Shown one piece after another: positions 24,550-36,407 of a stretch of DNA of 64,000 nucleotides. The stretch's first letter is position 1; every line of letters begins with the position of its first letter. Under the pieces are notes generated by a model. It was not told the DNA's origin. It saw nothing but the letters and a program-made list of their open reading frames with translations, and made no database searches. Source of the DNA: Cryptomeria japonica (taxonomy: Eukaryota > Streptophyta > Pinopsida > Cupressales > Cupressaceae); NCBI RefSeq assembly GCF_030272615.1, contig NC_081413.1, positions 447,064,538 to 447,128,537 on the forward strand. Reading direction: 5' to 3'. The translations under genes and the position numbers were made by a program.

Positions 24550-24554
24550 GATGG
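24550..24554. repeat. Target-site duplication of element E (left)
   Basis: GATGG, perfectly matched at 42938-42942. Confidence 0.95.
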
Positions 24555-26034
24555 TGTATGCGGGAAAAGTGGGCTGATAAAATTCAATATGTGAAAATGT
24601 TGTCAAATGACTTATCCACACACACACATAGGACTTCTTGGTGCAAGCTATGGAGTAACAAGGTATTACTCAGCTTCCCAAGGTTGGTCCCATGGTTCTC
24701 TATCTCACAATGTCCCTCAAACCAATGTTTTTGCTCTCAGATCACTAAGCAAAATGGTTTAGGGATGGCAAATGCAAGAACAAGGGATGTTTTGATAGAT
24801 TTTAGTATGAGATGTATGCTAAACTATGTATGATTCTAGAAATGCAATAAACTAGCTATAAGATGACAAGGTTAGTATGAATACTATCCTAACATGATAT
24901 ATTAGTCTATGATTGAGCTAAATGAAAAAGAAATTATTCTAAACATGCATATTTAGACTAGTTCCTGATTTAAAGAGGCTAAAATGATGAGCATAAAATG
25001 AGATATGAAAGCTTGAATGTATTTGAGCATAAGTATGATACTATAAATTTGAAGGATGATTGTTAAAAATGGAGGAATGAGAGCTCTATTTATAGCAAAA
25101 ACAGGGCAATGGATGGTCAGGATTAAAAGATTCAATCAAGGGTTGAGTTTGAAAGTTGGGGGTCCATGTTTGCAATTTGCACCAATGAAATGGTGACAAG
25201 TGTCAACACAGGGTTGGGCTGAAAAAAGGGGTTGGAGGCATTAAATGCCTGAGAAGACCTTATGGTTATCTAGAGGGTAAGGGTCAAGCTTAAATTAGGA
25301 TTACCTACTGGATTAAGAGTTAATCCAAGGATAAACCTTTTTGCAAATGATTAAGAGATAATCATGGTCAAAGCATTAAAGGCCTGATGAGACCCTTGGG
25401 TTGGGTGAAGGTTGAGTTAAAACAAATGTTTTAACCATGTAAGAGGGTTTGAGTTAACCATTAATGGTTATGGAAGACTTTGGGGGATTAAGTGGTTGAA
25501 GGTTGGAAGCCTTTAATGGCTATCAAAGACTTTGAGGATTTCAGTGGTTGAAGGTTTGAAGCCTTTAATGGTTATCAAAGACTTTGAGGTTTTGAGAAGT
25601 GACTTCCCTTTGCTTAGGGATGTGACAAAGTTTAGAGGAGGGGTTAGGCTAATTAGAAGCGATTAGAAGATTCTGGAAGGGATTAGAAAGGGGTTTAGGA
25701 TTTTGCAAGTGGATGGAGGGATATAAGAGGATTTAATTGAAATAATTTAATTCAATTTGGTTGCAATTTGGAGAAATTAAATAAATTAGATTTATTCAAT
25801 TTGAGGATAATTATTTAATTAAATTTGAATTTAATTAAAAGTGGATAGGGGAGATTTAATTGAATAAAATGATTTATTCATTAAATGGGTATAGTGAATT
25901 TAATTTAAATAAATTGAGTAATTTACTTAATTAAATAGAAGAATGTGGATAATTTAATTAAATTGGATTTAATTAAATAGAGAAATGAACATAAAATATT
26001 CATTTAGGAATATGGTCATTTTTATACGTCTACA
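24555..26034 (-). repeat. 3' LTR of element E
   Basis: 1,480 bp. In element sense it runs TGTAGACGTATAAAAATG to CCCGCATACA. Near 25440-25600 it has two to three tandem ~62 bp units containing GCCTTTAATGG.TATCAAAG. The end next to the polypurine tract is rich in AATTTAATT words. Confidence 0.96.
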
Positions 26035-26050
26035 TTTTGCCCCTCTTTGA
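26035..26050 (-). other. Polypurine tract of element E
   Basis: On the minus strand it reads TCAAAGAGGGGCAAAA, immediately before the LTR start TGTAGA. Confidence 0.9.
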
Positions 26051-26631
26051 AGTGACGCGTGTGCACATGTTATTTCGAAGAAAATGATGTGTTTTGATGA
26101 TTTATGATCAAATGCAATTTTTGTGTCGTTTCGATTTACAAGTTTTGCCCCGAATTTGATTTGATGTGTGATGCCGCCTCGGGAGATGAATCAATATTTT
26201 GAAAATTTTGATTTAATTTGATGAGTTGTGTATGATGTGTATGATTTCGTGCATGTGAAATGTGTGCAAATTGATTCATCTCTCGATAAGTTACAAATGT
26301 TATGGTATAGGGGAGACCGCGACCATATTACAGGTCCATTTGGCTAACCCTAATTTCATTTTCCTCCTATAAAAGGGGAAAAGGGCTTGAATTAGATTCA
26401 TTTGTGCTTTATTGACTTTGGAGAAAGAGAATTTGGTCTGCAGAGAAAATGCCTATTCCGTATCATAGACACCGTTTCGAGCGCGTTCGGAGGTACCGGA
26501 GACCTGCAGCGCGTGGACCACCAGTAAGTCAACATTTTTGACCCTCTTTTTTCTTTTCATTTTGTCATTTTTAGTTATTTTTTGATTTTCAAAGTTCGGG
26601 TTTAACGGTTTAGGGCGTCTAGGGCCTAGAT

Positions 26632-27066
26632 TAGTGCATACGAAGTTTAAAGTAGCGCATCAAGTTTAATATTAGGGGTCGCGTCCGAAATGGATAGGAT
26701 AGCGCATACATGTAGAATAGCGCATGGCAACCATCGGGTAGCACGTCTGGTCAATAGGTTAGCACATAGGGTAGACCTAGCGCATAGGGGTCGCAGGGGT
26801 TCGCATTGGTAAGGGGGTTTAGCACGTAGGGTTAACCTAGTTCATAGGGTCAAACGGGTAGCGCCTAGGAGGTGTAGATTAGCATGTAGAGTCAGTCTAG
26901 CGCGTAGAGTCAGTCTAGCGCATAAGGTAGGTTAGGTGGCACAGGGGGGGAAAGAGTTAGCGTGTAGAGTCAGTCTAGCGCATAGGGTAAATAGAATAGC
27001 GCATAGGAAAGATAGCCTAGCGCGTGGGGATTTTTTAGCACATTGGGTATCTGTTTTAGCGCATCT
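26632..27066 (+). repeat. TAGCGCAT motif array upstream of the antisense ORF (element E)
   Basis: About 20 copies of TAGCGCAT and variants (TAGCACGT, TAGCGCGT, TAGCATGT) in 435 bp, spaced mostly 15-30 bp. On the plus strand the motif reads TAGCGCAT, the reverse complement of the ATGCGCTA seen at 39143 and 40974. The array is followed by about 500 bp and then the plus-strand PMD ORF. Confidence 0.88.
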
Positions 27067-27239
27067 GGAAAAGTTTTGTGAGATGAGCTGATTTGTAAAT
27101 TTGTTTGCTTTGTCTGTCATGATTGTATGGATTTGTCCAATATGAGCGTCGGTATAACTTGTTATAATTTGCGATTTTTCAAGTTATGTATAGATATCAA
27201 TGTGATGTTTTGATCAAAATATGATTTGTTTGCGTGTTC

Positions 27240-27435
27240 CGTTTCAAGTTCAATGTGTGAAGCCTGATTTGTGTTACAAGCCGATATGGGTTGGAAACTT
27301 GAGTTGTGTTACAAGCTGATATGGGTGGGAAACTTGAGTTGTTTTACAAGTTTATGTGATTGTGGAAACTTGAGTTGTGTTACAAGTTTTGATATGGTTT
27401 TTGAGAACTTGAGTTGTTTTACAAGTTGATATGAA
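27240..27435 (+). repeat. Short tandem repeats before the PMD ORF (element E)
   Basis: Five imperfect copies of an AACTTGAGTTGTGTTACAAG-like unit (about 35-45 bp period), with GATATGGG between copies. They lie in the presumed 5' leader of the antisense ORF. No coding frame. Confidence 0.65.
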
Positions 27436-27570
27436 ATGATAGGATTTTGAACTTTGATATAGATGAGCAAATTGTTTCATGTTGTTGACGTAAGTTGGAT
27501 TTTGATATCTTTGTTTTGATGTGGAAATTGATATTGGATTTGTTTTGTTTGTTGACAAGAGCGATTGGGC

Positions 27571-29490
27571 ATGGTTCAGTCACAGGAGAGATTTCCCAGA
27601 CTGTGGACATTGATACCGTGGTTGTCGCAGGCCGATCTCGATATTATCGAGAGATGTGGTTTGACTTCCCTCTTGGATATGCCTCGGTTCACTGTGAACC
27701 GAGGGTTACTGACAGCTTTGGCAGAGAGGTGGCATAGCGACACCAACACCTTCCATTTTGCCACTGGAGAGATGACAGTCACACCAGAGGACTGTTATAG
27801 GATCTTGCGCATTCCTGTAGTAGGTGCACTACTACCATATGAGCAGTTGGAGGAGGGTGGCACAAAGGCACTGCACCGCATTTTCCAAGATGATACAGTC
27901 TGTGGCTATGAGATCCCATGGCAGGAGTTTCTAGACTTGGACTACACACCACTGCCATCTGTACTAGCAGGGTTCATTGGTGGATTCCTTTGTCCTGATC
28001 GCAGGTCAAAGGGATTTTATGTGGGATGGGGGCTGGTTTTGGAGGAGATGGTTACACAGGGGTGGAGGTTTGCATGGGGGTCAGCTATGCTGGCCCATTT
28101 ATACAAGGGTCTGCATGAGGTAGTATACCTCGGTTATGGCAGTTTGTCAGCTGGCATGACATTATTATAGGTATGGTGCTGGGAGCACATTCCAGCAACG
28201 AGGCCATTAGAATATCGAGACAGGCTTGTAGGTGCAGCATATGCCTATGGATACAGGGGTCTAGTTGTCCAGCGTAAGCTGGGAAAACTAGAGCATTGGA
28301 GGAGAGTACTGGATGACATAGATACGGTCACCTGGCAACCGTATATAGGATGTGAGGTGTGGGCCGAGGATGGGCTAGAGATGGCCTTTGAATTCATGAC
28401 CTGGTACCTGATTGGGAGGACCCCGTTCGTTATAGAGAGGTTTGTGGTTACCCAAGTTTTGAGGTAGTTTGGGCGCCAGCAGGGTATTCCTCAGGGAGCG
28501 TGCCTATATGCACGGTGACAGTAGGATGTAGCGGATTGGGGGCTAACCATTGATAGTGTAGTGGCGGTGGAGGAGTTTGTGGGGTTAGCTGGGCAGATAT
28601 GGGATTATGCCCCTAAGATTCAGGATGCGGGCATGACAGATGAGTTTGCTCGATTGTTTGTTGTGCGGGCGGTGGCCAGGATATTTGATCCTGAGGAGAT
28701 GAGGCCAGCCTTTGATTCAGATGAGGAGGAGGGAGATGACGGAGATGATTGGGAGGAGGGAGGAGGAGGACGAGGGAGAGGAGCCAGGTGGGGAGATAGA
28801 GGGAGGAGAGGGGATAGAGGTGTGGATAGAGTGGTGAGACAGGGGAGGATAGATAGGGGGAGAGGTAGATTGGCTATCTAAGACGGTGGAGAGGGGAGAG
28901 TGGGGGAGGTGCTAGCTGTGGTGGGGGGTACAGAGGAGGCTATGCAACTAGCGTAGAGGAGGAGGATGGATGTACTCCCACCTCCAGCACCGAGGACAGG
29001 TCGAGTGGGAGGGGTTCCTCTAGCATGGGTACCGCTACGGGTTCAGGTCCTAGGTCATATGGAGGATGCTCAGATGCAGACCTTGCAGATTACTGAACAG
29101 CAGCTGCAGGCACATATTTTGACCTATCAACGGTAGATTTCTCAGTTGACCACTGAGCGAGATATCGAGATAGAGCGGAGGAGATGAGAGGAGGAGGTGG
29201 TGTCAAGCATGGAGAGAGTAGCGGTGGGTGGTCCGATGAGAGACACCCTAAGAGAGCTGGCACTGAGAGCTCAAGAGGTGGAGTATTATAGGTGGCACTA
29301 TGAGGCTACAGAACCCAGGGATCGCTGAGTACAGAGTTTTGTACAGTCGAGATCTAGTCGATCTCGAGAGACTGGGTCACGATCTGAGAGCCGAGGTGTT
29401 ACGGGGCCACTGAGACAAGACCCTCTTGGAGATCTAGGGGCAGGGACATCTGGAGCTAGACCATCTCCATCAGGGGATAATCATACTTGA
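27571..29490 (+). pseudogene. Plant mobile domain (PMD) ORF, antisense to gag-pol (element E)
   Basis: One plus-strand frame of 640 codons from the ATG at 27571 to the TGA at 29488, interrupted by several substitution-type stops (first TAG at 28168) but no frameshift. Residues about 10-290 resemble the PMD of MAIN/MAIL-type proteins: LWTLIPWLSQADLDII, FHFATGEMTVTPEDCYRIL, then YGYRGLVVQRKLGK and AFEFMTWYLIGRTPFVIERF. An acidic run (SDEEEGDDGDDWEE) leads into a Gly/Arg-rich tract (GGGGRGRGARWGDRGRRGDR), then a Gln/Glu-rich coiled-coil-like part and a Ser/Arg tail. Host PMD proteins act in silencing and genome stability. Tat elements are known to carry antisense extra ORFs of this class; what the protein does for the element is unknown. 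Confidence 0.82.
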
Positions 29491-30827
29491 GAGACATAGT
29501 CTCTGTTGTATTTTTGAGCATTGTTTTCTTTGTACTGGACATAGTGTTTTGACACATTTTGTACATTTGGATCATTTTGAGATATATATATTTGGCACCA
29601 TTTGCTTTGATCATGTGATGTGTTTATATGGATGTATGTTATGTGGGCTATTTCGTTACTTTATGATGATGCAATGTTTAAATATATATGATGTAATGTA
29701 TGATGTAGGATGTATGCTTTTATATGCTATGAGATATATTGAGATGTATTTTAAAAATGAGATGTATGATTTGATATGCTGCTAAATGTATTCTTAATTA
29801 CAAACATGTTAAATGATATGCAACTAATTGTAAAATGATATGCAAATTATGTTTTTGGTAGCATCCTCATTCTGTATTTGCCATCCGATATAGCCATTTG
29901 TTTGTTTTCTTTGTAGATATCATCATTGAGCATTGATTTGTTTAGGATATGTTGAAAATTTATACAAGCATAATGGTATAATTGAACCATGATGACCTGA
30001 GAAAAATTTACATGATATTTGATTTTACAAGATAGCACAAGCATCAAGGTATAATTGAACCAGGACGACCTGAGTGCGTATTGCATAAACAGACAAGATT
30101 AGATCATTTGTATGCATGAAGCAGAATCAGGCCTTTAGTGATATTTGATGTATCACGTCTCGAGGCATGTATTCACACAGTACAAGCGATCACCTCCCAG
30201 ATAGAAGACTAAGAAAATATTGGAAGTTCCCCTTGAACTCTAGCTGTGAAGCATTTTAGTGAGACAAGGAAGAGAATCCAATAATTCAAAAAGTTCAAAA
30301 TGCAAAACTAGTCAAGATTTTATGCTATAGTGCAACATTCAGTACTTCAGAAAATCATCCATCCTTGGTATTTTTGTGATTTGTTTTGTTTGGTTTGGCG
30401 ATGAAGCATAGTTTTTGGTTGTTGGATGCCATGTTTTTGAGTTTTGCAAGTAGTCTTGATGTCTTGAATGTTTGCAATATTGAGACGATTTAAATGCCCC
30501 TAGCCGAGTGTCCCGCTTGATGTGAATATGTATAGTGATTTCCAAGCCATGGTGGATTAGTGATAAGAGGATATATATAGATAAACCAGGATAGTGACTA
30601 TGCTAAGTATGTCTTGAATGGATATTTGCTAAGTGTCGGGTGATGGCCGATAGTGTTTGTATGGATAAAATGGTATGGATATAGATGGAGGAGCCATTCT
30701 TTCACAAGAGCGTGTATTTACCAGGTTTTCACCATTTGTTTTTATTGTACTTTGTTTTTGCTTTTTCTGGATTTTTTTTTTGATTTTTTTTTTTGCTTAT
30801 TTTGGCTTTTTCCATGCACTAGGCCAC
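29491..30827. other. Non-coding spacer between PMD ORF and gag-pol (element E)
   Basis: This is the convergent region where the two opposite reading frames end. T-rich and AT-rich, including a T-rich run at about 30770-30800. A GGTATAATTGAACCA..GACCTGAG word occurs twice (29970 and 30047), each followed by a short A-rich segment. No gene seen. Confidence 0.6.
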
Positions 30828-31990
30828 TTAAGTGTAGTACCTTTTCAGATGAATGTTGTTAGTTGGTTCATCGAGCACATCGCCTTCTGAATTTGTTAGC
30901 TGATAGGCACCTGATCCATAAACTGATATGATGACATAGGGACCCAACCAGTTAGGTTCAAATTTCCCTTTCTTTTCTCGATCTTGCTGATTTCTTGGAT
31001 TTTCTTTGAGGACTAGGTCACCAACCTTGAAGTTGCGGGGGATGACTTTATGATTGTAGCTCCTACACATGCATTGCTGATATGCTTTGAGATGACTGTA
31101 AGCATGCTGACGCCTTTCATCTAATAGTTCAAGTTCTTGCAGTCGGTTAACTCGATACTCTTCATCTAGGATTAAGCCTTTCAAAGAGACTCTGAGAGAT
31201 GAGATTTCTACCTCCAGGGGTAAAATGGCCTCTGATCCATACACCAATGAATATGGTGTTGCTCCTGTAGGTGTGCGGATGCTGGTTCTGTATGCCCAAA
31301 GTGCTAGATTGAGTTGTATGTGCCAATCTTTGCCTGCATCATTTACTGTTTTCTTTAGGATTTTCAAAATTGTCTTGTTAGATGCTTCTGCTTGACCATT
31401 GCCGTGCGGGTAGTATGGTGTAGAAAACCGATGTTGGATTTTGAACTTTTCACATAGTTCCTGTACATCTTGGTTTTTGAAAGGTCATCCATTATCTGTG
31501 ACGATTGAACTTGGAATACCATATCTACAGATTAGATAATTTAGGATAAAAGAGGCAATTTGTTTCCCTATCACTGTGGTCATGGGAACTTCTACAATCC
31601 ATTTGGTAAAGTATTCTGTTGCAGTTATAATGAACTTATGTCCATTTGAAGATGAAGGATGAATTTTGCCTACTAAGTCCAGTCCCCACTGACAAAAGGG
31701 CTAGGATATTGTAAATGGCTGTAGTTCTTGTGCTGGTGCATGTATCAGATTACCATGGATCTAGAATTTAGGACATTTCTTAGCGAAGTGATATGAGTCT
31801 TTCTCCATTGTAGGCCAGTAATATCCCATCCTTAGAAGCTTTTTAGCAAGAGTAGTACCACTTGAATGTGTGCTACAAATACCTTCGTGAAGCTCGTGTA
31901 AAGCAGAATCAGAATCATTACGATCAAGGCAACGAAGAAGAGTACCATCTAGACCTTGATGATACAAAGTATCAGCGGTAAGGGTGTAAC
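30828..31990 (-). pseudogene. Ty3/gypsy integrase (element E)
   Basis: Last domain of the single gag-pol frame. The zinc region has LHELHEGICSTHSS..MGYYWPTM and KKCPKF, where the second Cys of the CPxC pair reads Phe. Three in-frame stops follow in the core: one after CPKF, one where the WPFCQWG Trp is expected, and one between DNG and PF where family members have Arg. The catalytic triad is visible: GLDLVGKI (Asp), SIVTDNG (Asp), NGQAEASNKTI (Glu). The C-terminal part has RTPTGATPYSLVYGSEAILP and a GDLVLK..NWLGPYVI barrel-like end. It would insert cDNA; this copy cannot make a full protein without readthrough. Confidence 0.93.
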
Positions 31991-32279
31991 GGGTAGCTTG
32001 TCAGATAAAGTTACATTTTTGATTACGGGATTGGTCAATGGGTAAAATATTGTGCTTGAGGTAGTCATATATTGGTCCATATAATGGAGAATCTGAATCA
32101 TTCAAGGCATAGATAACTTGGGATTCAGAGTGGTCATAAGAGGGGGAGAACAGTTGCTCTACCAGGAACTCATAACAACTTTGTTGCTCTGGAATTTGTA
32201 GTAGTGAAGCGATAGTAGCCATTGCATCGGCTGCTTTGTTGTTTAACCTTGGTATTTGCTCGAAGGTGATGTGTACAAA

Positions 32280-32585
32280 ATACTATTTGAAGTCATCCAC
32301 CATTCGTTTGTAGGGTAGTAGCTTGTCGTCCTTTGTTTGATAGTTGTTGTTAATTTGATGGATGACCAGTTGTGAGTCTCCATAGACTTTTAACTCTATG
32401 ATTTTCCATTCTATAGCCATTTTGATGCCTATAACCAGTGCCTCATATTCAGCCACATTATTTGTGCATGGAAACATAAGCCTATATGATCTTGGTATAG
32501 TGTGTCCTTCAGGAGTGATGAACAGAATGCCAGCACTGGAGCCATGTTGGGTATAGGATCCGTCAAAGTACAAGGTCCATTATTT
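32280..32585 (-). pseudogene. Second, archaeal-type RNase H (element E)
   Basis: Lies between the ordinary RNase H and integrase. It opens WTLYFDGSYTQHGSSAGILF (catalytic Asp in FDGS), has NNVAEYEALVIGIKMAI (catalytic Glu in AEYEAL), and KVYGDSQLVIHQINN (catalytic Asp in GDSQ). All key acids are intact. A TAA just upstream and a TAG after MVDDFK bracket it. Two tandem RNase H domains in this order are the hallmark of the Tat lineage. Confidence 0.93.
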
Positions 32586-32699
32586 AGTAGAAAGAGAAAG
32601 AACGTCCCTATCGGGAAATTCAATCTCCATGATGTGTTTGCCTGGTAGGGGTGCTTCAGCCAATTGATCTGCAATTGCTTGTCCCTTGATGGCTCATCG

Positions 32700-33245
32700 T
32701 TCGGTGCATTGGATGTCAAATTCACTAAGAATCATGACCCATTTAGCCAATCAGCCTGTAAGAGCTGCCTTGCTGAGTAGATATTTGAGAGGATCAATTT
32801 TTGCAACTAGCTTAATGGTGTGTGTTAGCATATAATGTCGGAACTTTTGAGATGCAAAGACCACTATTAGGCAAGCCTTTTGAATGAATGTATAGTTGAG
32901 TTCATAGCCATTCAATGTCCGACTAATGTAATATATGGCTCAGTCCTTTCCTTGTTGATCTTCTTGTGCCAATAGTGCCCCCAGTGATATATCTGTTATT
33001 GAGATATATAAGATAAGAGGCTTTCCTGTGACTGGTGGTACTAGAACTGGTTGGTTCATCAGGTACTGTTTGATTTGGTAAAAAGATTCTGCACACTTGG
33101 CCTCCCATTTGAAGGGTACATTTTTGTGTAGTAAATGGTTAAATGGTAGACTTTTATCGGTTAGCTGAGTGATGAATCGCCTGATTGATTGAAGTTGTCC
33201 TTGTAGAGATCTAAGTTGACTGATATTCTTTGGTGGTGGCATGTC
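32700..33245 (-). pseudogene. Connection and first RNase H domain (element E)
   Basis: Follows RT in the same frame. The connection part reads MPPPKNISQLRSLQGQL, FIPQLTDKS-like text and FKWEAKCAESFYQIK. The RNase H-like part reads LILYISITDISLGALLAQED, where the first catalytic Asp (usually YLSVTD/LYLAAS) looks altered, then a stop and YYISRTLNGYELNYT. Stops also occur in G*LAKW, where family members have Arg. In Tat elements this domain is usually degenerate beside the second RNase H, which fits. Confidence 0.85.
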
Positions 33246-35228
33246 CATAATGGCTTGTACCTTTGTTGGATCTACTTCAATACCTTTAGCTGAGACAATG
33301 TAGCCTAGTAACTTGCTTGATGTAACCCCGAAAACACATTTCTTAGGGTTGAGCCTGACCTAGAATTTCTCCAATCGATCAAAGATCTTTGTTAAGATGC
33401 TGAGATGTTCGGCTCTAGTGAAGGATTTAGCTAGTAAATCATCCACATAGTCTTCCATAAATGTGTGCATCATGTCATGGAAGATTGTTGTCATTGCTCT
33501 TTGATAAGTGGCCCCTGCATTCTTTAAGCCAAAAGGCATAACATTCCAACAATACATTCCCTAAGGACAGGTGAATGCGGTTTTATCTTGATCTTTTGGG
33601 GCTATTTTGATTTGATTATAGCTTGAGAAACCATCCATTAGTGAGAGCATTGCATGGCCTGCTATGAGATCTACAATTATGTCGATACTGGGCAGAGGAA
33701 AGTCATCCTTTGGACAAGCTTTGTTGACGTCTCTGAAGTCAGTGCAGATTCTAATACTACCATCTGGTTTTGATATTGGAACGATGTTGGAAATCCATTC
33801 TACATAGTCAATGGGTTGGATGAATTCGATATCTAATAGTTTCTTTAGTTCAGTTTTGACCATGAGTGCCACCTGTGAATTCATCTTTCGTAGCTTTTGC
33901 TTGACTGGCTTAACTCTTGTAGAAATGGACAAGTGATCCATGATTAAGTGTGGATCCACTCCAGGCATATCAACATATGACCAAGCAAAGTTAATTTGTT
34001 GTTCTTTAAAGAAAATGATGAATGTTGATCTTTCTGCCTCTGTTAGAGATTCTACAAGGTGTATGTTTCTGGCTGCTTCCATGGTACCAATGTTGATTGA
34101 TTGAGTGGGCTCAATCAATATGGGTGATTGCTCATGAAAGTGCTCAGGAAGAGTGTCAAGTCTCCCATCGTTAGGTGCCTTAAAAAGGTTTTCACCCTCA
34201 GATGCATCCTTTATTTTTACTTTTTTGTGATCTAGAGCTGCCATTGACTGGTTTTCAGCATCAAATCCTTTATTTGGTTCATTTTTGCGACTGAGAGACT
34301 TGGCACTCCCTAGTTTGTAGACATCGTTATTTTGTTCACTGGTAGAGCCTGTTTCCAGATTTACGATACATAGATAATGGATAATAGATTCATCATCTGG
34401 GAAAATTGGTATATCATGGATTTCAGGTTCATCCCAGTCGATGAGGTCAGGAAAGACAAGCGGTAAGGAATCATTGGGTGGATCAAGTTCAACTATTGTT
34501 AGTGTTAGGACAGAGTTTTCATTGTGATTGTTCTTGGTTTTAAAGAAGTCCAGGATTTCGTCAAGGTCTTCGATGGTATTATCCTCTACATATACTTGCT
34601 CATAATGTTTCTGTTCGCTTTCCGTGGCGTCATAGATATTATGCGGCCTAAATTCAAGAGGTCTATCTTCTGCATTATGTTCTTCTTGAGAAAGAGATAT
34701 AGAATTAGTATCATTAGGGATATTTGTAGCAGTATTGGAGTAGGTATCCCATTCATATTCATTGGAATCTGTCTCATAGGCATCATACTAGATTCTATCT
34801 GTGCTGTAAATAGGTATGTTATATGGTGAGAAAAAATCTTTGATGATGGATACCATTTTGATGGTTTTTGTTGATTCTATATTAGATCCATCTTCTACTT
34901 TCTGGATTTGTTCATAGACTGTGCTTCCTTGGGGAGGAATAACGGTATTTGGAGATGACATGATTTGTTCTTGAGATATTGGTGTCTGAATATGAGCTAC
35001 TACTGCAGATAGGGCCTTCTTATGACTTAGAAGCTTTCTCTGATGTAACTTCTGATCTTGATGTTCCCATGCCTTGCGGATTGTTTCTGCGGATTCAAAG
35101 AGTGCTTCTTGCTAGGATTCTTCTTTGTATTTCTTCTTTACCTTCCATTGAGGTTTTGTAGTTAGGTGTGGCAGCCGTTTCAATAGGAATGTGAGTTTAG
35201 AACCCAATCCTGCTTTGTTTCTGCTAGG
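33246..35228 (-). pseudogene. Linker and reverse transcriptase (element E)
   Basis: An acidic, Asn-rich linker (about 34270-35228) with two in-frame stops leads into RT (from about 33965). RT motifs in order: PGVDPHLIMDHLS, WISNIVPISKPDGSIRICTDFRDVN, DDFPLPSIDIIVD, LMDGFSSYNQIKIA, MPFGLKNAGATYQR, and the YVDD active site at 33438-33449. RLNPKKCVFGVTSSKLLGYIVS closes the domain. In-frame TAGs lie at 33561 and 33360. It copies element RNA into cDNA; catalytic residues are intact but the frame is stopped. Confidence 0.94.
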
Positions 35229-36407
35229 TTATGAAGGAAGATCTATAGGTTCAGTGACTCCTTCTTTGCGTTTCCCAATAGGTCCTTTACCGCCATATCC
35301 CATTTGCTTCATGATTAAGTAGCCTTTTCCATACAAGTGTGTTGGTAGAACAATGTCTAGAGCGGCTGCTCTATGATCTTCTTCCTCATCTTTGTATAAC
35401 CAGCTAAGAATGTCCTTGTCTTCTAATTCATGTGCTAGAGTACCCAATTGGATGAAGGTACCATCAAATTTGGTGATGGGCTGAGTGACCAGATGTGTTG
35501 ATGTACTTGGCAATCCATGAGATCTAGGTGATGTTGGTAATTTAGCCAAACATAAAGGCTCCAAAGAGTATTCTCCCATACCTTGGTCTATAATTTGCAT
35601 TTTCTATTTGAAGTCTTCCCATAAGGAGTTGGATTTTGCTATGTGTGGATCTGATGTTGAAGATCGCTGCTTTTCTCTATTATGAGGAACCAAACTGTCT
35701 TGGGCTGCCCCCATTGCATTGCAATGTTGAAATGGATTGTGATCAGCAGATATGGATATTTCTTTCCCATCATAAGGAAACTTGACACACTGGTGATATG
35801 TGGAAGGTACTGCTTGCATTTCATGTATCCAGGGTCATCCTAACAAGATATTGTAGGTTAGATCTATGTCTAAGACCTGACATATAGTATCCCTTTGTAC
35901 TGGTCCTACTTGAATAGGTAATATCACTATTTTTATAGAGGACCTTTCCTCATCATCATATGCCTTTATGGTAATCTTCTTGCAAGGATCAATAGATTCT
36001 TCTGAGAAGCCTAATGCACGGATAAGCTTTAAAGTACATATATTAAGTCCGGCTCCTCCATCTATTAGGACTCTTTTTACTCGGTGTTTGTAAACAATGA
36101 CTTCAATATGGAGAGGAGTATTATGCGGATGGATTAATGAAACATCGTCATGTTCTAAGAAGGTGAGGTTATGAGGTCCAGTCATATGGGCAACCATGGC
36201 TTGAAATCTGTCCATATCCAAATTTTGAGGTACATTGGTTTCCAATAGCGCTTGTTCTAATATGTCCTTGTGCTTTGGTGATAGTTTCAGCAATTCTAGT
36301 ATAGATATCTGAGCTGGAGTTTTGCATAGTTGGTTGACCAAGTCATATTGGATTTTTGGTGTGGTAGTTGTAGGTGCAGTATGTCCTTTCAAGACATATT
36401 TTTGAGT
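35229..36407 (-). pseudogene. Retropepsin and G-patch domain (element E)
   Basis: Same frame as gag. The protease motif VKRVLIDGGAGLNICTL carries the DGGAG form of the catalytic Asp box seen in Tat elements. A flap-like region and NILLG follow, then a TGA where Arg is expected before PWIH. Further on comes YLIMKQMGYGGKGPIGKRKEG, a glycine-rich G-patch that plant gypsy elements often carry after protease and that may bind RNA or an RNA helicase. Stops at 35835, 35604 and 35229 are single substitutions. Confidence 0.9.

Larger units (their letters stand above)
23609..24554 (-). repeat. Left LTR of element G, first part
   Basis: Starts TGTTATTAGTATTTTGG at a clean junction with copia C (presumed duplication AATAT at 23604-23608). 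The same edge recurs at 63628, and the first 373 bp match to the window end at about 90% by eye. The LTR is interrupted by element E at 24554 and resumes at 42943. I assign minus orientation because a primer-site-like sequence abuts the inner edge of the right copy (63608-63627). Confidence 0.75.

Noticed and set aside
24555-26034. Element E read on the plus strand, with a purine-pyrimidine stretch before 41460 as its polypurine tract
   Set aside because: The plus reading gives no primer site after 26034. On the minus strand both primer site and polypurine tract are in place, and gag-pol is minus.
26632-27066. Regularly spaced short repeats as a possible CRISPR array
   Set aside because: Repeats are about 8 bp, degenerate and unevenly spaced, inside a plant retrotransposon; there are no cas genes and the genome is eukaryotic.
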